Shown here one piece after another: positions 20,788-29,727 of a DNA stretch of 64,000 nt; the stretch's first letter is position 1, and each line of letters begins with the position of its first letter. Source of the stretch: Rickettsia australis str. Phillips (lineage in GTDB: Bacteria > Pseudomonadota > Alphaproteobacteria > Rickettsiales > Rickettsiaceae). Below the pieces are notes generated by a model. That model was not told the origin of the DNA. It did not search any database and saw nothing but the letters and a program-made list of their open reading frames with translations. The stretch covers positions 1 through 64,000 of the forward strand of contig NZ_AKVZ01000018.1 of the NCBI RefSeq assembly GCF_000273745.1, read 5' to 3'. The translations under genes were made by a program, and so were the position numbers.

Positions 20788-21783
20788 TTAATTTTGTTTA
20801 AAATCATTAAGTTCAAGTAAAAGATATTCATTTATCGGTAATAATTCATGAGAAATAATTTTATTTATATTAGAACCTAAGGCTTTAAAAGTTTTTCCTT
20901 CTGCAATAATACTGCGTGTTCCAACCGTTACTTTACCTTGCAAAGCGTAAGAAAAAATTAAAGGATATGTAATATCGCCAATTTTCATCTCTATTTGTTG
21001 TCCTTTTGCTTTAGAATCATATAGTATTTTACCGTTTGATAAGCGAGTAATTTTAGCATTAAAGCTTACTTTTTCACCACATAATAAAGGAACACGATAA
21101 GCTATTTCATCATCATAAATTTTTACTTCATTATTTTTGACAAAATTTTGCGGTAATATGGATTTTAAAATTACATTAACTTTATAATTATAAGCATCAT
21201 TGAAGATAATATTATTACTATTATTAACGGCATATTTTGCCGGAATAATAGCTTCTCGTGCTTCTCCTACCATCATACCGATTATTACATTATCTAAGCC
21301 AAGCATTACAGGAGCAGAGCCTAAAGTAAAAGTTTTAGTATCTTCAGATATTAAAGTATTGCTCATATCTGATATTTGATAAAATACGGTAACTACATGT
21401 CCGCAAGAAGCGGGACCGATATTACCGCTACCGAGCGTATGAATTTTGAACAGTGTTTTTACTAAATCCTTACGTACTTCAATAGTGTAATCATTAGGAT
21501 TAATAGGTCCATTTAACGGTTGTAAAATATTTTCCAAAAATGCTTTCCCTTCTTCGGTTTTAAGAGCATTTATTACTATTTTTGAAACCGTACGTTCAAA
21601 TAAATTACCGTTTAATGAAATAGATGGCTCATTATTTATACTAGTTTGGTTTTCATCGGTAGATGAATTATTTGAAGCCATTTGCTCTATAGTTGTAGGA
21701 TTATTGTTGTCGGGAGATATTTTTAACTTTACTATATTGTAAAGTATTAGGATTACAATGATTAAAGATAAAAATTTCTGCAT
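20788..21783 (-). CDS. FKBP-like peptidyl-prolyl isomerase domain protein, envelope
   Basis: A 331-aa protein with an N-terminal membrane/signal segment ([14 protein letters not shown]), a serine/asparagine-rich linker to about residue 55 and an FKBP-like domain around residues 125-210 ([38 protein letters not shown]). A second half repeats the pattern weakly ([18 protein letters not shown] ... IIAEGKTF). FKBP folds catalyse proline isomerisation or act as chaperones. It heads the cluster that includes the 38-aa peptide, cupredoxin and FTR1, so it may help fold envelope metal proteins; that is inference. Confidence 0.7.
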   Translation of the reverse strand: MQKFLSLIIVILILYNIVKLKISPDNNNPTTIEQMASNNSSTDENQTSINNEPSISLNGNLFERTVSKIVINALKTEEGKAFLENILQPLNGPINPNDYTIEVRKDLVKTLFKIHTLGSGNIGPASCGHVVTVFYQISDMSNTLISEDTKTFTLGSAPVMLGLDNVIIGMMVGEAREAIIPAKYAVNNSNNIIFNDAYNYKVNVILKSILPQNFVKNNEVKIYDDEIAYRVPLLCGEKVSFNAKITRLSNGKILYDSKAKGQQIEMKIGDITYPLIFSYALQGKVTVGTRSIIAEGKTFKALGSNINKIISHELLPINEYLLLELNDFKQN

Positions 21784-21837
21784 ATATACTCATTATAATT
21801 TAAAAAATTGGCTGTAGCTATTTCAGAAAGCTCAATA

Positions 21838-21961
21838 CAAGCAAATTTTACAGGACTCGCCTTTACTCACGTATTATTATACGCTTCGCTCCGAGGACTT
21901 TATACTCCTTGCTCTTTTCTAAATTAAACTTCGTCTATCTACTCTGTCATTGATCAGGAGT
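21838..21961. repeat. Second interspersed repeat family, copy 1
   Basis: Shares ctcacgtattattatacgct, ctccttgctcttttc and cttcgtctatctactct with the copy at 24585-24690. A central palindrome is visible (cgctccgag). It lies between two divergently transcribed genes; the rest of the 310-bp gap shows nothing I can name. Confidence 0.6.
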
Positions 21962-22094
21962 ATATGTTTTAGTACAACAAAGTTTACTATAACAATCAAT
22001 TACTTAATAATCAAATGAGAATAAAAATAATTTGATTAATAAAAATAATTGATTTAAATTTAGATGCAGAATTTTATAAATATAGTGGTGAAAA

Positions 22095-22721
22095 GTGAAA
22101 AAATTTATAGTTTGTTTTTTATGTTTATGGACATTAAACATATTTGCTACTTCTAAAACTTACCCTAATAAGCTTAATCGTTGTAAAATTACTGGAAATA
22201 TATTTAATGATTATGAACCGAAAGTTTTTGAGACTACTAATAATTTATTACGTAAAACAGGAAGATTATCAAAATTTTACGGTGAAAGGATATTAATTAA
22301 AGGAAAAATATTAGATCAAAATTGTGTGCCTGTTGCAGATGCTAAAGTTTATTTATGGCAAGTAGGAAGCGGAGGCAAGTACCCTTATGAACCTTTAAAA
22401 ACTAGAGTTGATAAAAGAAGATTTACAAGTAAAAGCGATTCAAGCTTTACCGGTTCCGGTATTGCTACTACTAATAATAAAGGAGAATATTATTTCATTA
22501 GTATGTTGCCTTATAAATCTTCTCGTTATTTTAGAAGTGCAAACATAAGAATAGAGCATCCCAGTCTTACTACTCTTGAAACACGCTTAGACTTATCTGA
22601 TAAAAATATGTGTGATAATGAGTGCGGTGAAGTAAATCCAATATTGATCGCACCGCAAGAAAATATGCCGTCTTATTGTTTTGATTTAGTATTACAAGGT
22701 ACGACGCTTAAGAGGTATTAG
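22095..22721 (+). CDS. Secreted intradiol ring-cleavage dioxygenase-like protein
   Basis: A 208-aa protein starting at GTG with a signal peptide (to about residue 18). Its core [27 protein letters not shown] ... YPYE and the later [12 protein letters not shown] and RIEHPS match the beta-sandwich of intradiol dioxygenases (protocatechuate 3,4-dioxygenase). Catalytic members need two Tyr and two His iron ligands. I see candidates but not the full usual set, and no aromatic pathway is present, so enzyme activity is doubtful. Six cysteines may form disulfides, as for an exported protein. Confidence 0.7.
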   Translation: MKKFIVCFLCLWTLNIFATSKTYPNKLNRCKITGNIFNDYEPKVFETTNNLLRKTGRLSKFYGERILIKGKILDQNCVPVADAKVYLWQVGSGGKYPYEPLKTRVDKRRFTSKSDSSFTGSGIATTNNKGEYYFISMLPYKSSRYFRSANIRIEHPSLTTLETRLDLSDKNMCDNECGEVNPILIAPQENMPSYCFDLVLQGTTLKRY

Positions 22722-22751
22722 AAAAGTAATATGTAATGTCCTCGCTCTTGT

Positions 22752-22860
22752 GTCATTCCTGCGAAAGCAGGAATCCAGTAAAGCCTATAAAAACAAGTTT
22801 TTATAGGCTTATTTTATCAAGTATGTAATTATTATGGATTCCTGCTTTCGCAGGAATGAC
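22752..22860. repeat. RPE between dioxygenase-like and TlpA-like genes
   Basis: Arms gtcattcctgcgaaagcagg and cctgctttcgcaggaatgac enclose an inner inverted pair aagcctataaaaac / gtttttataggctt. Confidence 0.85.
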
Positions 22861-22979
22861 ATATAGGTTTTTTGGGGATGACATCATGCGGTGCTTCTAA
22901 AGGCTTTTTGATACCACAACTACATAATGTAAGTGCTAATACGAATAAATAAAATGTCTTCATTACTATAAATTATTAT

Positions 22980-23645
22980 ATGACATTAAGAAATTATAAT
23001 AAATATCTTATATATATTATAGTGTTTTTATTATCTATAATAATTTTTATTCCTAAAATTCATGCTAAGCTCTATGAGAAGCCTAAGGATAAATTAGAAT
23101 TTTTAAGAGGTGCAAGCGTTCCTGATAATATAATTTTTTTTGATGAAGAAAAAAATCAATATTCTCTTGATCAGTTTGAAGGAAAGACTATATTGTTAGT
23201 GTTTTGGGCCACTTGGAGTGCTTCTTGTGTCAAAGAAATTCCTGACCTTGATACGTTACAAAAAGATTTTAGGAAATTACCTTTTTCAGTAATTCCGATT
23301 TCAGAAGATTATCAAGACATAAAAGTTGTTAAAGAATATTTTAAAAGTTATCAAATAAGATATTTGCCGATTTATCATGATTATAGAAATGAATTATTTA
23401 AAGCCTTAGGGGTTGTTAGTTTACCGACTAGTATATTAATAGACCCAAACGGCAAAATCGTAACTAGCTTTGTTGGCAATACAAATTGGTATGACGAAAA
23501 AGTTAGAGATACTATTTTATCTGCCATTCCCGGAAATTATCCTGAACCTAAAAATAGTTATAACGAACAATATCTGAATAAACCGGCTAAGCCTTTGCCG
23601 CCAATAAAAAAGGATATAATTAAAAACGAGCAAAATAATGAATGA
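22980..23645 (+). CDS. TlpA/ResA-like thioredoxin-fold protein with SASC active site
   Basis: A 221-aa membrane-anchored protein (helix IIVFLLSIIIFIPKIHA) with a thioredoxin fold: DQFEGKTILLVFWATWSASCVKEIPDL, then LPIYHDYRNELFKALGV and the cis-proline block SLPTSILIDPNGKI. TlpA/ResA proteins normally carry Cys-x-x-Cys. Here the first Cys is Ser (WSASC), leaving one cysteine. It cannot do a standard dithiol exchange and may act as a holdase, monothiol isomerase or mixed-disulfide partner. Its end overlaps the S49 protease gene by eight bases. Confidence 0.82.
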   Translation: MTLRNYNKYLIYIIVFLLSIIIFIPKIHAKLYEKPKDKLEFLRGASVPDNIIFFDEEKNQYSLDQFEGKTILLVFWATWSASCVKEIPDLDTLQKDFRKLPFSVIPISEDYQDIKVVKEYFKSYQIRYLPIYHDYRNELFKALGVVSLPTSILIDPNGKIVTSFVGNTNWYDEKVRDTILSAIPGNYPEPKNSYNEQYLNKPAKPLPPIKKDIIKNEQNNE

Positions 23646-24552
23646 AGTAAATAAATCAACTATGGCGAATGCAGAATTTGATCAGATAATAACCAAACGG
23701 CAGATAAGTAAATTAGATCAATTATTTGCTTCGGTTTTTGGTGATTCTAAAGAAGTGATTGCCGTGTTACGCCTTAGCGGTGTTATAGGTAAAGTAAGTG
23801 CTATGCAATCGGGACTTACTTTAGAATCATTAAATGAACTAATAGAAAAAGCTTTTAAAATAAAGAAATTAAAAGCATTATGTTTAATTATTAATTCTCC
23901 TGGCGGTTCTCCGGTACAATCTGAACTTATTGCGAAACGTATTCGTGACCTTGCTAAAGAAAATAAAATAAAAATATATAGTTTTATTGAAGATATGGCG
24001 GCTTCAGGCGGATATTGGATTGCTTGCAGCGGTGACTGGATATATGCTTCTTATAGTTCGGTTATAGGTAGTATTGGAGTAGTGTCAAGCGGATTCGGTT
24101 TCCATGAAGCGATTAATAAACTTGGAATAGAGCGTAGAGTTTATACGGAAGGAAAAAATAAAGCAATTTTAGATCCTTTTAAACCTATTAATAAAGAGGA
24201 CCTTAAAATTATCAAAGATTTGCAAAAGCAGGTTTACGAGCATTTTGTAGAATATGTAAAAACAAGAAGAGTAGGGAAGTTAACACAGCAAGACGAGATT
24301 CTATTTAACGGTGAATTTTGGGCAGGACAAACTGCTCTTGATTACGGTTTAATTGACGGCATAGGTGATATGTATAGCATAATGAAAGAAAAATTCGGCG
24401 ATAATATTAAGTTTCAATATCTGTGTGCTAAACAGCCTTGGCTTAAAAAGAAACTTGGTATGGGAAGTAAGATATTAACTGATAATCTTGCTAATTCTTT
24501 AATTGATGTGATAGAAAATAAAATTATTAACGATAAATTTGATATAAAATAA
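23638..24552 (+). CDS. sppA: S49-family signal peptide peptidase (SppA-like)
   Basis: A 304-aa serine protease with the Ser-Lys dyad of family S49: Ser123 in EDMAASGGYWIACSGD and a Lys at about 175 in TEGKNKAILDPF. LIINSPGGSPVQSELIAKRI is the conserved oxyanion-side block. There is no N-terminal membrane segment, so it is like the short SppA forms. SppA digests cleaved signal peptides at the inner membrane. It overlaps the upstream TlpA-like gene, so the two are co-expressed. Confidence 0.9.
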   Translation: MNEVNKSTMANAEFDQIITKRQISKLDQLFASVFGDSKEVIAVLRLSGVIGKVSAMQSGLTLESLNELIEKAFKIKKLKALCLIINSPGGSPVQSELIAKRIRDLAKENKIKIYSFIEDMAASGGYWIACSGDWIYASYSSVIGSIGVVSSGFGFHEAINKLGIERRVYTEGKNKAILDPFKPINKEDLKIIKDLQKQVYEHFVEYVKTRRVGKLTQQDEILFNGEFWAGQTALDYGLIDGIGDMYSIMKEKFGDNIKFQYLCAKQPWLKKKLGMGSKILTDNLANSLIDVIENKIINDKFDIK

Positions 24553-24584
24553 ATATACTAAGATAGAACTTGAAAAATTGGCGA

Positions 24585-24690
24585 CAATGTCTTTGTAAGT
24601 TCTCGGATGCTCACGTACTTTTGTACGCTCTGCTCCTCGGCATGCAAACTCCTTGCTCTTTTCCAAGTTGATCTTCGTATATCAACTCTT
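24585..24690. repeat. Second interspersed repeat family, copy 2
   Basis: Same family as 21838-21961: ctcacgtacttttgtacgct, gctcctcgg, ctccttgctcttttccaag and cttcgtatatcaactctt align. Contains a palindrome around cgtacttttgtacg. It ends a few bases before dut. Confidence 0.6.
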
Positions 24691-24707
24691 CACTTATGAG
24701 AAGTATT

Positions 24708-25154
24708 ATGAATATAACGCAGGTTAAAATTAAGAAATTAGAAAATTTTTCAGGTAGTTTGCCGGAATATGCTACAGAGCATAGTGCGGGGATGGATTTA
24801 ATAGCCGCAAATGAGCAACCTATAACAATAAAAGCAGGTGAAATACAGCTAATTCCAACCGGCATCGCTATAGCATTACCTGACTCATTTGAAGCACAGA
24901 TAAGACCTCGTTCGGGTCTTGCCGTTAAACACGGTATTACGGTTGCTAATTCACCTGGTACTATTGATGCAGATTATAGAGGCGAAATAAAGGTGATTCT
25001 TATTAATCTTGGTAAAGAAGATTTCGCTATAGAAAAAGGGATGCGAATTGCTCAGATGATAATATCCAAGTACGAACGTATATTATGGGAAGAAAGTAGT
25101 AGCCTCACGGAAACGATGCGTGGTAGCGGTGGCTTTGGTTCTACGGGTGTTTAA
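24708..25154 (+). CDS. dut: dUTP diphosphatase (dUTPase)
   Basis: Hydrolyses dUTP to dUMP, keeping uracil out of DNA and feeding dTMP synthesis. The five trimeric dUTPase motifs are present: [37 protein letters not shown] and GGFGSTG. The frame is open from 24696, but the ATG at 24708 has GAGAAG just upstream and gives 148 aa, the family length. Confidence 0.95.
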   Translation: MNITQVKIKKLENFSGSLPEYATEHSAGMDLIAANEQPITIKAGEIQLIPTGIAIALPDSFEAQIRPRSGLAVKHGITVANSPGTIDADYRGEIKVILINLGKEDFAIEKGMRIAQMIISKYERILWEESSSLTETMRGSGGFGSTGV

Positions 25155-25183
25155 GGATTTTAAAAACGTTATTGCAAGTGGGT

Positions 25184-25378
25184 ATTGTCCTAATCGTCAT
25201 TGCAAGCAGCCGTAGGGAGCGTGGCAATCTAGAAAAAGATTTAAAAAAATTCTGCAAATTAGAATTTTTAACTGGATTGCTTCGTCGAATTACTACGTAA
25301 TTCTTCTCGCAATGACGGAAAATCGGTCCACGCAACAAGATCTCTTAGCAATGACGACTCCAGTATCCATGCAACAAA
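25184..25378. repeat. Composite palindromic repeats between dut and slt
   Basis: cgtcattgcaagcagccg with gcgtggcaatctag, then gaattactacgtaattcttc and ctcgcaatgacgg, followed by cggtccacgcaacaagatct and tccatgcaacaaatc. Again the short 'cgtgg...caacaa' arms flank the larger palindrome. Confidence 0.7.
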
Positions 25379-25388
25379 TCATACACTT

Positions 25389-27377
25389 ATGAAAATCATA
25401 ATAAAATTATTAATTGCTATATTTTTGTTAGCTTTGAACTGGATCCCGTGGTCAAGCCATGGGATGACAACTGGGGTAAATTCTGATTATGTAGATAATG
25501 TTAAGCAAGTTTTTACATATATCGATCAAAAAAATTGGTCACAAGCTGAAGATTTAGCTCTAGAGGTAAATAGTAAAGTTTTAACAAAAATTGTACTTTC
25601 TCAGAAATATTTAGATAATAAATATTCAGATAATAGTTTTGAACATGTAATAAGATTTTTACGCAATAACCCGGATTGGCCTCAAAACAAGCTGCTTGAA
25701 GAAAGAGCGGAAGAATATCTAAATAATAATACAAATAAAAAAGTAATTTTTGATTGGTTTAGTAAACATCATCCTATTACAGGCAAAGGTTATAAATTTT
25801 ATGCGGCAGCTGCAAGTAGTTTAATCAAAGATCAGAAGATATTACTACCTATTATTAAAGAGGCTTGGGTATATGCCAATTTCACTCCTGAAGAAGAAAA
25901 TGTATATTACAATAAGTGGTATAAATATTTAACTGCAAATGATCATTTAGAGCGGATAGAAGAGCATTTATGGAAAAATGATATTAGGTCTGCCGAGCAA
26001 TCCCTGAAATATGTAGATCAAGGTTATCGTAATTCCTTTAAAGCACAAATTGCGATTATAGGTAAATCACCAAATGCTGAAAAGCTTTTTAAAAATGTTC
26101 CTGAAAAATACTATACTTCCGGTTTGTTATATCGTTATTTAGATTCTAAAAAGACGCAAAAACTGACAAGTGAAGATGTTTCTTTATTTAAGAAGGCTAA
26201 AAATAACCGTAAACATTTTGCAAAATGGTGTCGCATTCAGTCCTATTATGCTCGTGAATTCATCGATTACAAAGATTTTGCAAATAGTTATAGAATGGCA
26301 ACGATGCCCTTTGCTACTTGTCCTGAAACTATAAGAGAGCAGGAATGGCTTGCGGGTTGGCTTTCTTTAAGCTTTTTAAAAAAGCCTGATCAAGCATTAG
26401 TACATTTTAATAAGTTGATTAAAGTTGTTAAAACCCCAATTAGTTTAGCACGTGGATTTTATTGGCTCGGTCGTACTTATGAAGCAAAAGGCGATAAGCA
26501 AACGGCTAGAAAATTTTACGAGCAGGCAGCCAAATATTCTTTTACCTTTTACGGACAGGTAGCAAATGTTGAATTAAATAGAACAAAATTAGTTTTACCT
26601 CCTATTCCTGTAATAACTTCTGAAACAAGGAAGAATATCGAGAATAAAGAGATTATCAAAGTAATAAGGTTACTGGTTAAATATAATAAGAATAATTTAG
26701 CCATGATATATTCCAAAGCAGCGATTAAAAACACTAAAAATCCTGCAGAAATTCAAATAATTATGAATATTATTAAAGCAAATAATAATACTAACCATAT
26801 GGTTGAGGTGGCAAAAATTGCTGCCCAAAATCATGCTTTTATTCCAGATTGTGCTTTTCCAACGCCTTATAATCTAGGAGATTTGCCTATCCCACCTCAT
26901 TTAACTTATGGAATAATTAGACAAGAATCGGTCTTTGACCATAGGGCCGTGAGTTATGCAAATGCCATGGGGCTGATGCAGCTTATTAAGGGTACTGCTT
27001 GTGATACCGCAAAATCTATAAATATGAAATGTAGTGTAGCAGATTTAACTAGGAATCCGGTATATAATATCAAGCTTGGTTCGCATTATTTCAAAAAATT
27101 ATTAGATGATCATAAAGGTTCGTATATTCTGTCTATTGCCTCTTATAATGCAGGGAGTCATAAGGTAGTAAAATGGATCGATAGATTCGGTGATCCAAGG
27201 GATATAAAAGATACAAGAAAGGTTGTTGACTGGATAGAACTTATACCTTATCGAGAAACAAGAGATTACGTTCAAAGAGTACTTGAAAATGTTCAAATTT
27301 ATAGGGTAATCTTAAATAAGAATAATAACTTGTACTTTAAGAGTGACTTACATGCTTGCGATATAACAAAAAATTAA
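25389..27377 (+). CDS. slt: Soluble lytic murein transglycosylase
   Basis: A 662-aa periplasmic enzyme that cleaves peptidoglycan, giving anhydro-muropeptides. An N-terminal signal helix (to about 18) is followed by a short palindromic-element insertion read as [13 protein letters not shown] long alpha-helical superhelix, with a TPR-like ARGFYWLGRTYEAKGDKQTARKFYEQA, then leads to the C-terminal lysozyme-like domain. The catalytic Glu is at about 513 in TYGIIRQESVFDHRA, followed by NAMGLMQLI and ASYNAGSHKV. Its products would feed AmpG. Confidence 0.95.
   Translation: MKIIIKLLIAIFLLALNWIPWSSHGMTTGVNSDYVDNVKQVFTYIDQKNWSQAEDLALEVNSKVLTKIVLSQKYLDNKYSDNSFEHVIRFLRNNPDWPQNKLLEERAEEYLNNNTNKKVIFDWFSKHHPITGKGYKFYAAAASSLIKDQKILLPIIKEAWVYANFTPEEENVYYNKWYKYLTANDHLERIEEHLWKNDIRSAEQSLKYVDQGYRNSFKAQIAIIGKSPNAEKLFKNVPEKYYTSGLLYRYLDSKKTQKLTSEDVSLFKKAKNNRKHFAKWCRIQSYYAREFIDYKDFANSYRMATMPFATCPETIREQEWLAGWLSLSFLKKPDQALVHFNKLIKVVKTPISLARGFYWLGRTYEAKGDKQTARKFYEQAAKYSFTFYGQVANVELNRTKLVLPPIPVITSETRKNIENKEIIKVIRLLVKYNKNNLAMIYSKAAIKNTKNPAEIQIIMNIIKANNNTNHMVEVAKIAAQNHAFIPDCAFPTPYNLGDLPIPPHLTYGIIRQESVFDHRAVSYANAMGLMQLIKGTACDTAKSINMKCSVADLTRNPVYNIKLGSHYFKKLLDDHKGSYILSIASYNAGSHKVVKWIDRFGDPRDIKDTRKVVDWIELIPYRETRDYVQRVLENVQIYRVILNKNNNLYFKSDLHACDITKN
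25437..25471. repeat. RPE fragment inside slt signal region
   Basis: ggatcccgtggtcaagccat / gggatgac, one arm of an RPE inserted just after the signal helix and translated in frame. Confidence 0.7.
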
Positions 27378-27462
27378 TCTTTATTAGTGTTTTATTTTGA
27401 CATATAGTAATACATAAGTATAATGTGGAAACTAATTAACAATATGAATTAAGGAGGAGAGT

Positions 27463-28539
27463 ATGAAAAAATTAGAGCAACACCTTAAGAAACAGCGTAA
27501 TGATAACGATGCTCAAGTAAAGAAATATAAAAAAGATCTTGATGTAATAGGCATTAGATATGACCATAAATTTGCACATGTTGAAGTTCCAAATCATGCT
27601 ACCGGCGGGTTTGAATATTTTAAATGGGATTGGATAACAAGCACTACGGGTAGTCATCCAGAAATAGTACAAATATTTAAGAAAATAGTAAGCACTCTGA
27701 AAGAAGCTAAAAATGACCCAGCCCAGTATGAAAACTTAGTATCTAACTTGGATGCTAGTACCAGAAATGCACTTGATGTTAATATTAAGAAGCATAATAT
27801 TACTGTACCGACATCAGACATTAATAAGGTAATATCAGAAATATTATCAGGAATGCAAGCATGGCTAGATACAAAAAGTCATATCCCTCTAGAACTTAAG
27901 CAAAAATTCTTAGAGTTAGGTTCTAATAATTTAGAAGAGTTTATAGAAAGTGCTTTTAATAAATTTAACAATAAATGGATAGTTAAAGAATTTATTGATA
28001 ATGCTTTTGTACCACCTAGAGAGGAAAGTAACAAATATCTAGCTGGTATTGGTTGTGATTCAGCTGAGCAGCTATGGACTAAAATGGGAAATCTTAGAAT
28101 AAGCGATGATTCAAATAAAGCTACAACCTCTCAGGCTTCATCAGAGAGTATAAATTCTAGTGACTTTAAAGGTAACACGTCAGATGAAGATTCCGATGAT
28201 ATAGAGGTTATATCACAATTACTAGCATCTAAAGTAACGCTTAATAATGGTAAAAAAATTGATGTTAAGAAAATTATAGACGCAATATATAACCTACAAG
28301 ATTTAGATTTTTATTTAAGGAAGTTAACTCCTGCAATCAATCAGCTTGTGAAAAAAGAAATAGCATTAAAGTTAGCTTACGATTTTTTTAATGATTCTAA
28401 AGAGTTAAATGAAGTACGCTCTATATCGGAAGCATTAGGTATTAAAGAGGAGTTTAATACTTACAGCAATTTTAGCCTTGAGGAGCTAAAAGATGAAGAA
28501 GTTAATATTACTGGTGGAGATTATTCGTATTTAGAATAA
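27463..28539 (+). CDS. Unrecognised 358-aa soluble protein
   Basis: An intact frame with a textbook ribosome-binding site (AAGGAGGAG, about seven bases before ATG). It has no signal peptide or membrane helix. The N-terminal 45 residues are strongly charged (KKLEQHLKKQRNDNDAQVKK). A serine/threonine/acidic linker follows residue 215 (NKATTSQASSESINSSDF, then an Asp/Glu run), then a C-terminal helical domain with KKIDVKKIIDAIYNLQDLD. I do not recognise any family. The layout (no signal, acidic linker, two helical halves) is compatible with a secreted effector, but nothing shows that. A perfect long hairpin follows the stop. Confidence 0.65.
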   Translation: MKKLEQHLKKQRNDNDAQVKKYKKDLDVIGIRYDHKFAHVEVPNHATGGFEYFKWDWITSTTGSHPEIVQIFKKIVSTLKEAKNDPAQYENLVSNLDASTRNALDVNIKKHNITVPTSDINKVISEILSGMQAWLDTKSHIPLELKQKFLELGSNNLEEFIESAFNKFNNKWIVKEFIDNAFVPPREESNKYLAGIGCDSAEQLWTKMGNLRISDDSNKATTSQASSESINSSDFKGNTSDEDSDDIEVISQLLASKVTLNNGKKIDVKKIIDAIYNLQDLDFYLRKLTPAINQLVKKEIALKLAYDFFNDSKELNEVRSISEALGIKEEFNTYSNFSLEELKDEEVNITGGDYSYLE

Positions 28540-28547
28540 TTGCTTTC

Positions 28548-28632
28548 CTCTGTCATGCCGTGGTTTATCCACGGTACCTAGCACAAATAAAATAAAGACT
28601 AGATGCCGTGGATAAACCACGGCATGACAGAG
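28548..28632. repeat. Perfect long RPE hairpin after the 358-aa gene
   Basis: ctctgtcatgccgtggttta...ctaaaccacggcatgacagag forms an almost perfect 26-bp stem with an inner inverted pair, directly downstream of the stop codon. It could serve as a terminator. Confidence 0.8.
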
Positions 28633-28663
28633 TAGGTTTACCTGTGCATAACAATACCTATCA

Positions 28664-29626
28664 ATGATATTCATGATTCTTAAAAATTTATCTTTACTAA
28701 TAATATTATTCTTTTCAATATCAGTTTTTTCTGCTGCTACTAACCTAAAAAATATCCATATTACTGTTGTTGCTCCAGCAACAGGTGCTGATAATAAGAC
28801 TTTATCGGATTTAAAAAATATTAATGGATTAAATTTACAAATTCCTTCTAAGTGTTTTTCTAAAGGTAAGCTACCCTTTCTTGCAAGTAGCGATGAAGTA
28901 AGATTTAATTGCCTGCGGGATGCCTTATTTGATGAGTCTGATAATATAGTATGGAGTTTACGAGGTGGTTATGGCTCTGCTAGAATAATTCCAGGTTTAC
29001 TAAAGCTATCAAAACCAAATAAAGAAAAACTCTTTATAGGATATAGCGATATAACGGCTTTACATCTTTTTCTATCACAAGAATGGGGATGGAAAACTAT
29101 TCACGGTAGTAATATAGCTGACTTATTAAAAACTGATAAAGATCAAAGTAATTTTACCAAGCTTGCTGAAATATTAAAAGGTAAGGTAAAGCAGGTTAAT
29201 ATAGAGAACTTAGTACCTCTTAACAATATAGCAAAATTAAGTGATCTTGTTAACGGCAAACTAACAGGCGGTAACTTAACTATGGTGCAAACTAGTATAG
29301 GAACGAGTTGGCAAATAAAGACCAAAGGCAAAATTCTTTTCTTAGAAGATGTGAATGTAGCTCCTTTTAGATTAGATCGTGAGCTTTTACACTTAAAGCA
29401 AGCAGGGTTACTTGAGGATGTTAAAGCTATAATATTTGGTTCATTTGGTAAAGATCTTGACGCCACAATGTTAGTGCTTCGTAATTTTGCGGATAATTTA
29501 AATATTCCGGTATTTAAAACAAATAGATTCGGTCATGAAAAAATTAATGATCCGATTATTTATAATACGGATAGTAAGATTATCATGGGGAATAATAAAG
29601 GATTTAAGTTAGTTATGGGATTGTAA
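28664..29626 (+). CDS. LD-carboxypeptidase (S66 family), exported
   Basis: Cleaves the L-D bond in tetrapeptide stems during murein recycling; MccF relatives also cleave peptide-nucleotide antibiotics. The 320-aa product has an N-terminal hydrophobic signal. The catalytic triad of the family is visible: Ser128 in IGYSDIT, Glu228 in FLEDVN and His291 in FGHEKIND. LRGGYGSARIIPGL matches the conserved substrate loop. Cytosolic LdcA normally lacks a signal, so export here is unusual. ATGs at 28664 and 28673 are both possible starts. Confidence 0.88.
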   Translation: MIFMILKNLSLLIILFFSISVFSAATNLKNIHITVVAPATGADNKTLSDLKNINGLNLQIPSKCFSKGKLPFLASSDEVRFNCLRDALFDESDNIVWSLRGGYGSARIIPGLLKLSKPNKEKLFIGYSDITALHLFLSQEWGWKTIHGSNIADLLKTDKDQSNFTKLAEILKGKVKQVNIENLVPLNNIAKLSDLVNGKLTGGNLTMVQTSIGTSWQIKTKGKILFLEDVNVAPFRLDRELLHLKQAGLLEDVKAIIFGSFGKDLDATMLVLRNFADNLNIPVFKTNRFGHEKINDPIIYNTDSKIIMGNNKGFKLVMGL

Positions 29627-29629
29627 GAT

Positions 29630-29717
29630 TCATTGTGAGCAGTACCTAATCTGTATTGCGAGCGACCGTGGGGAGCGCGTGGCAATCTGAGGACTTTGGT
29701 ACAAGATTGCAATGACG
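29630..29717. repeat. Palindromic element after LD-carboxypeptidase gene
   Basis: cattgtgagcagtacctaat ... gagcgcgtggcaatctgag ... gattgcaatgacgg, a degenerate member of the same family as 33725-33822, between two convergent genes. Confidence 0.6.
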
Positions 29718-29727
29718 GCTGTTATAA

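Noticed and set aside
24696..25154. An upstream dut start at 24696.
   Set aside because: The ATG at 24708 has GAGAAG immediately upstream and gives the family's usual length; the four extra codons come from sequence overlapping that binding site.
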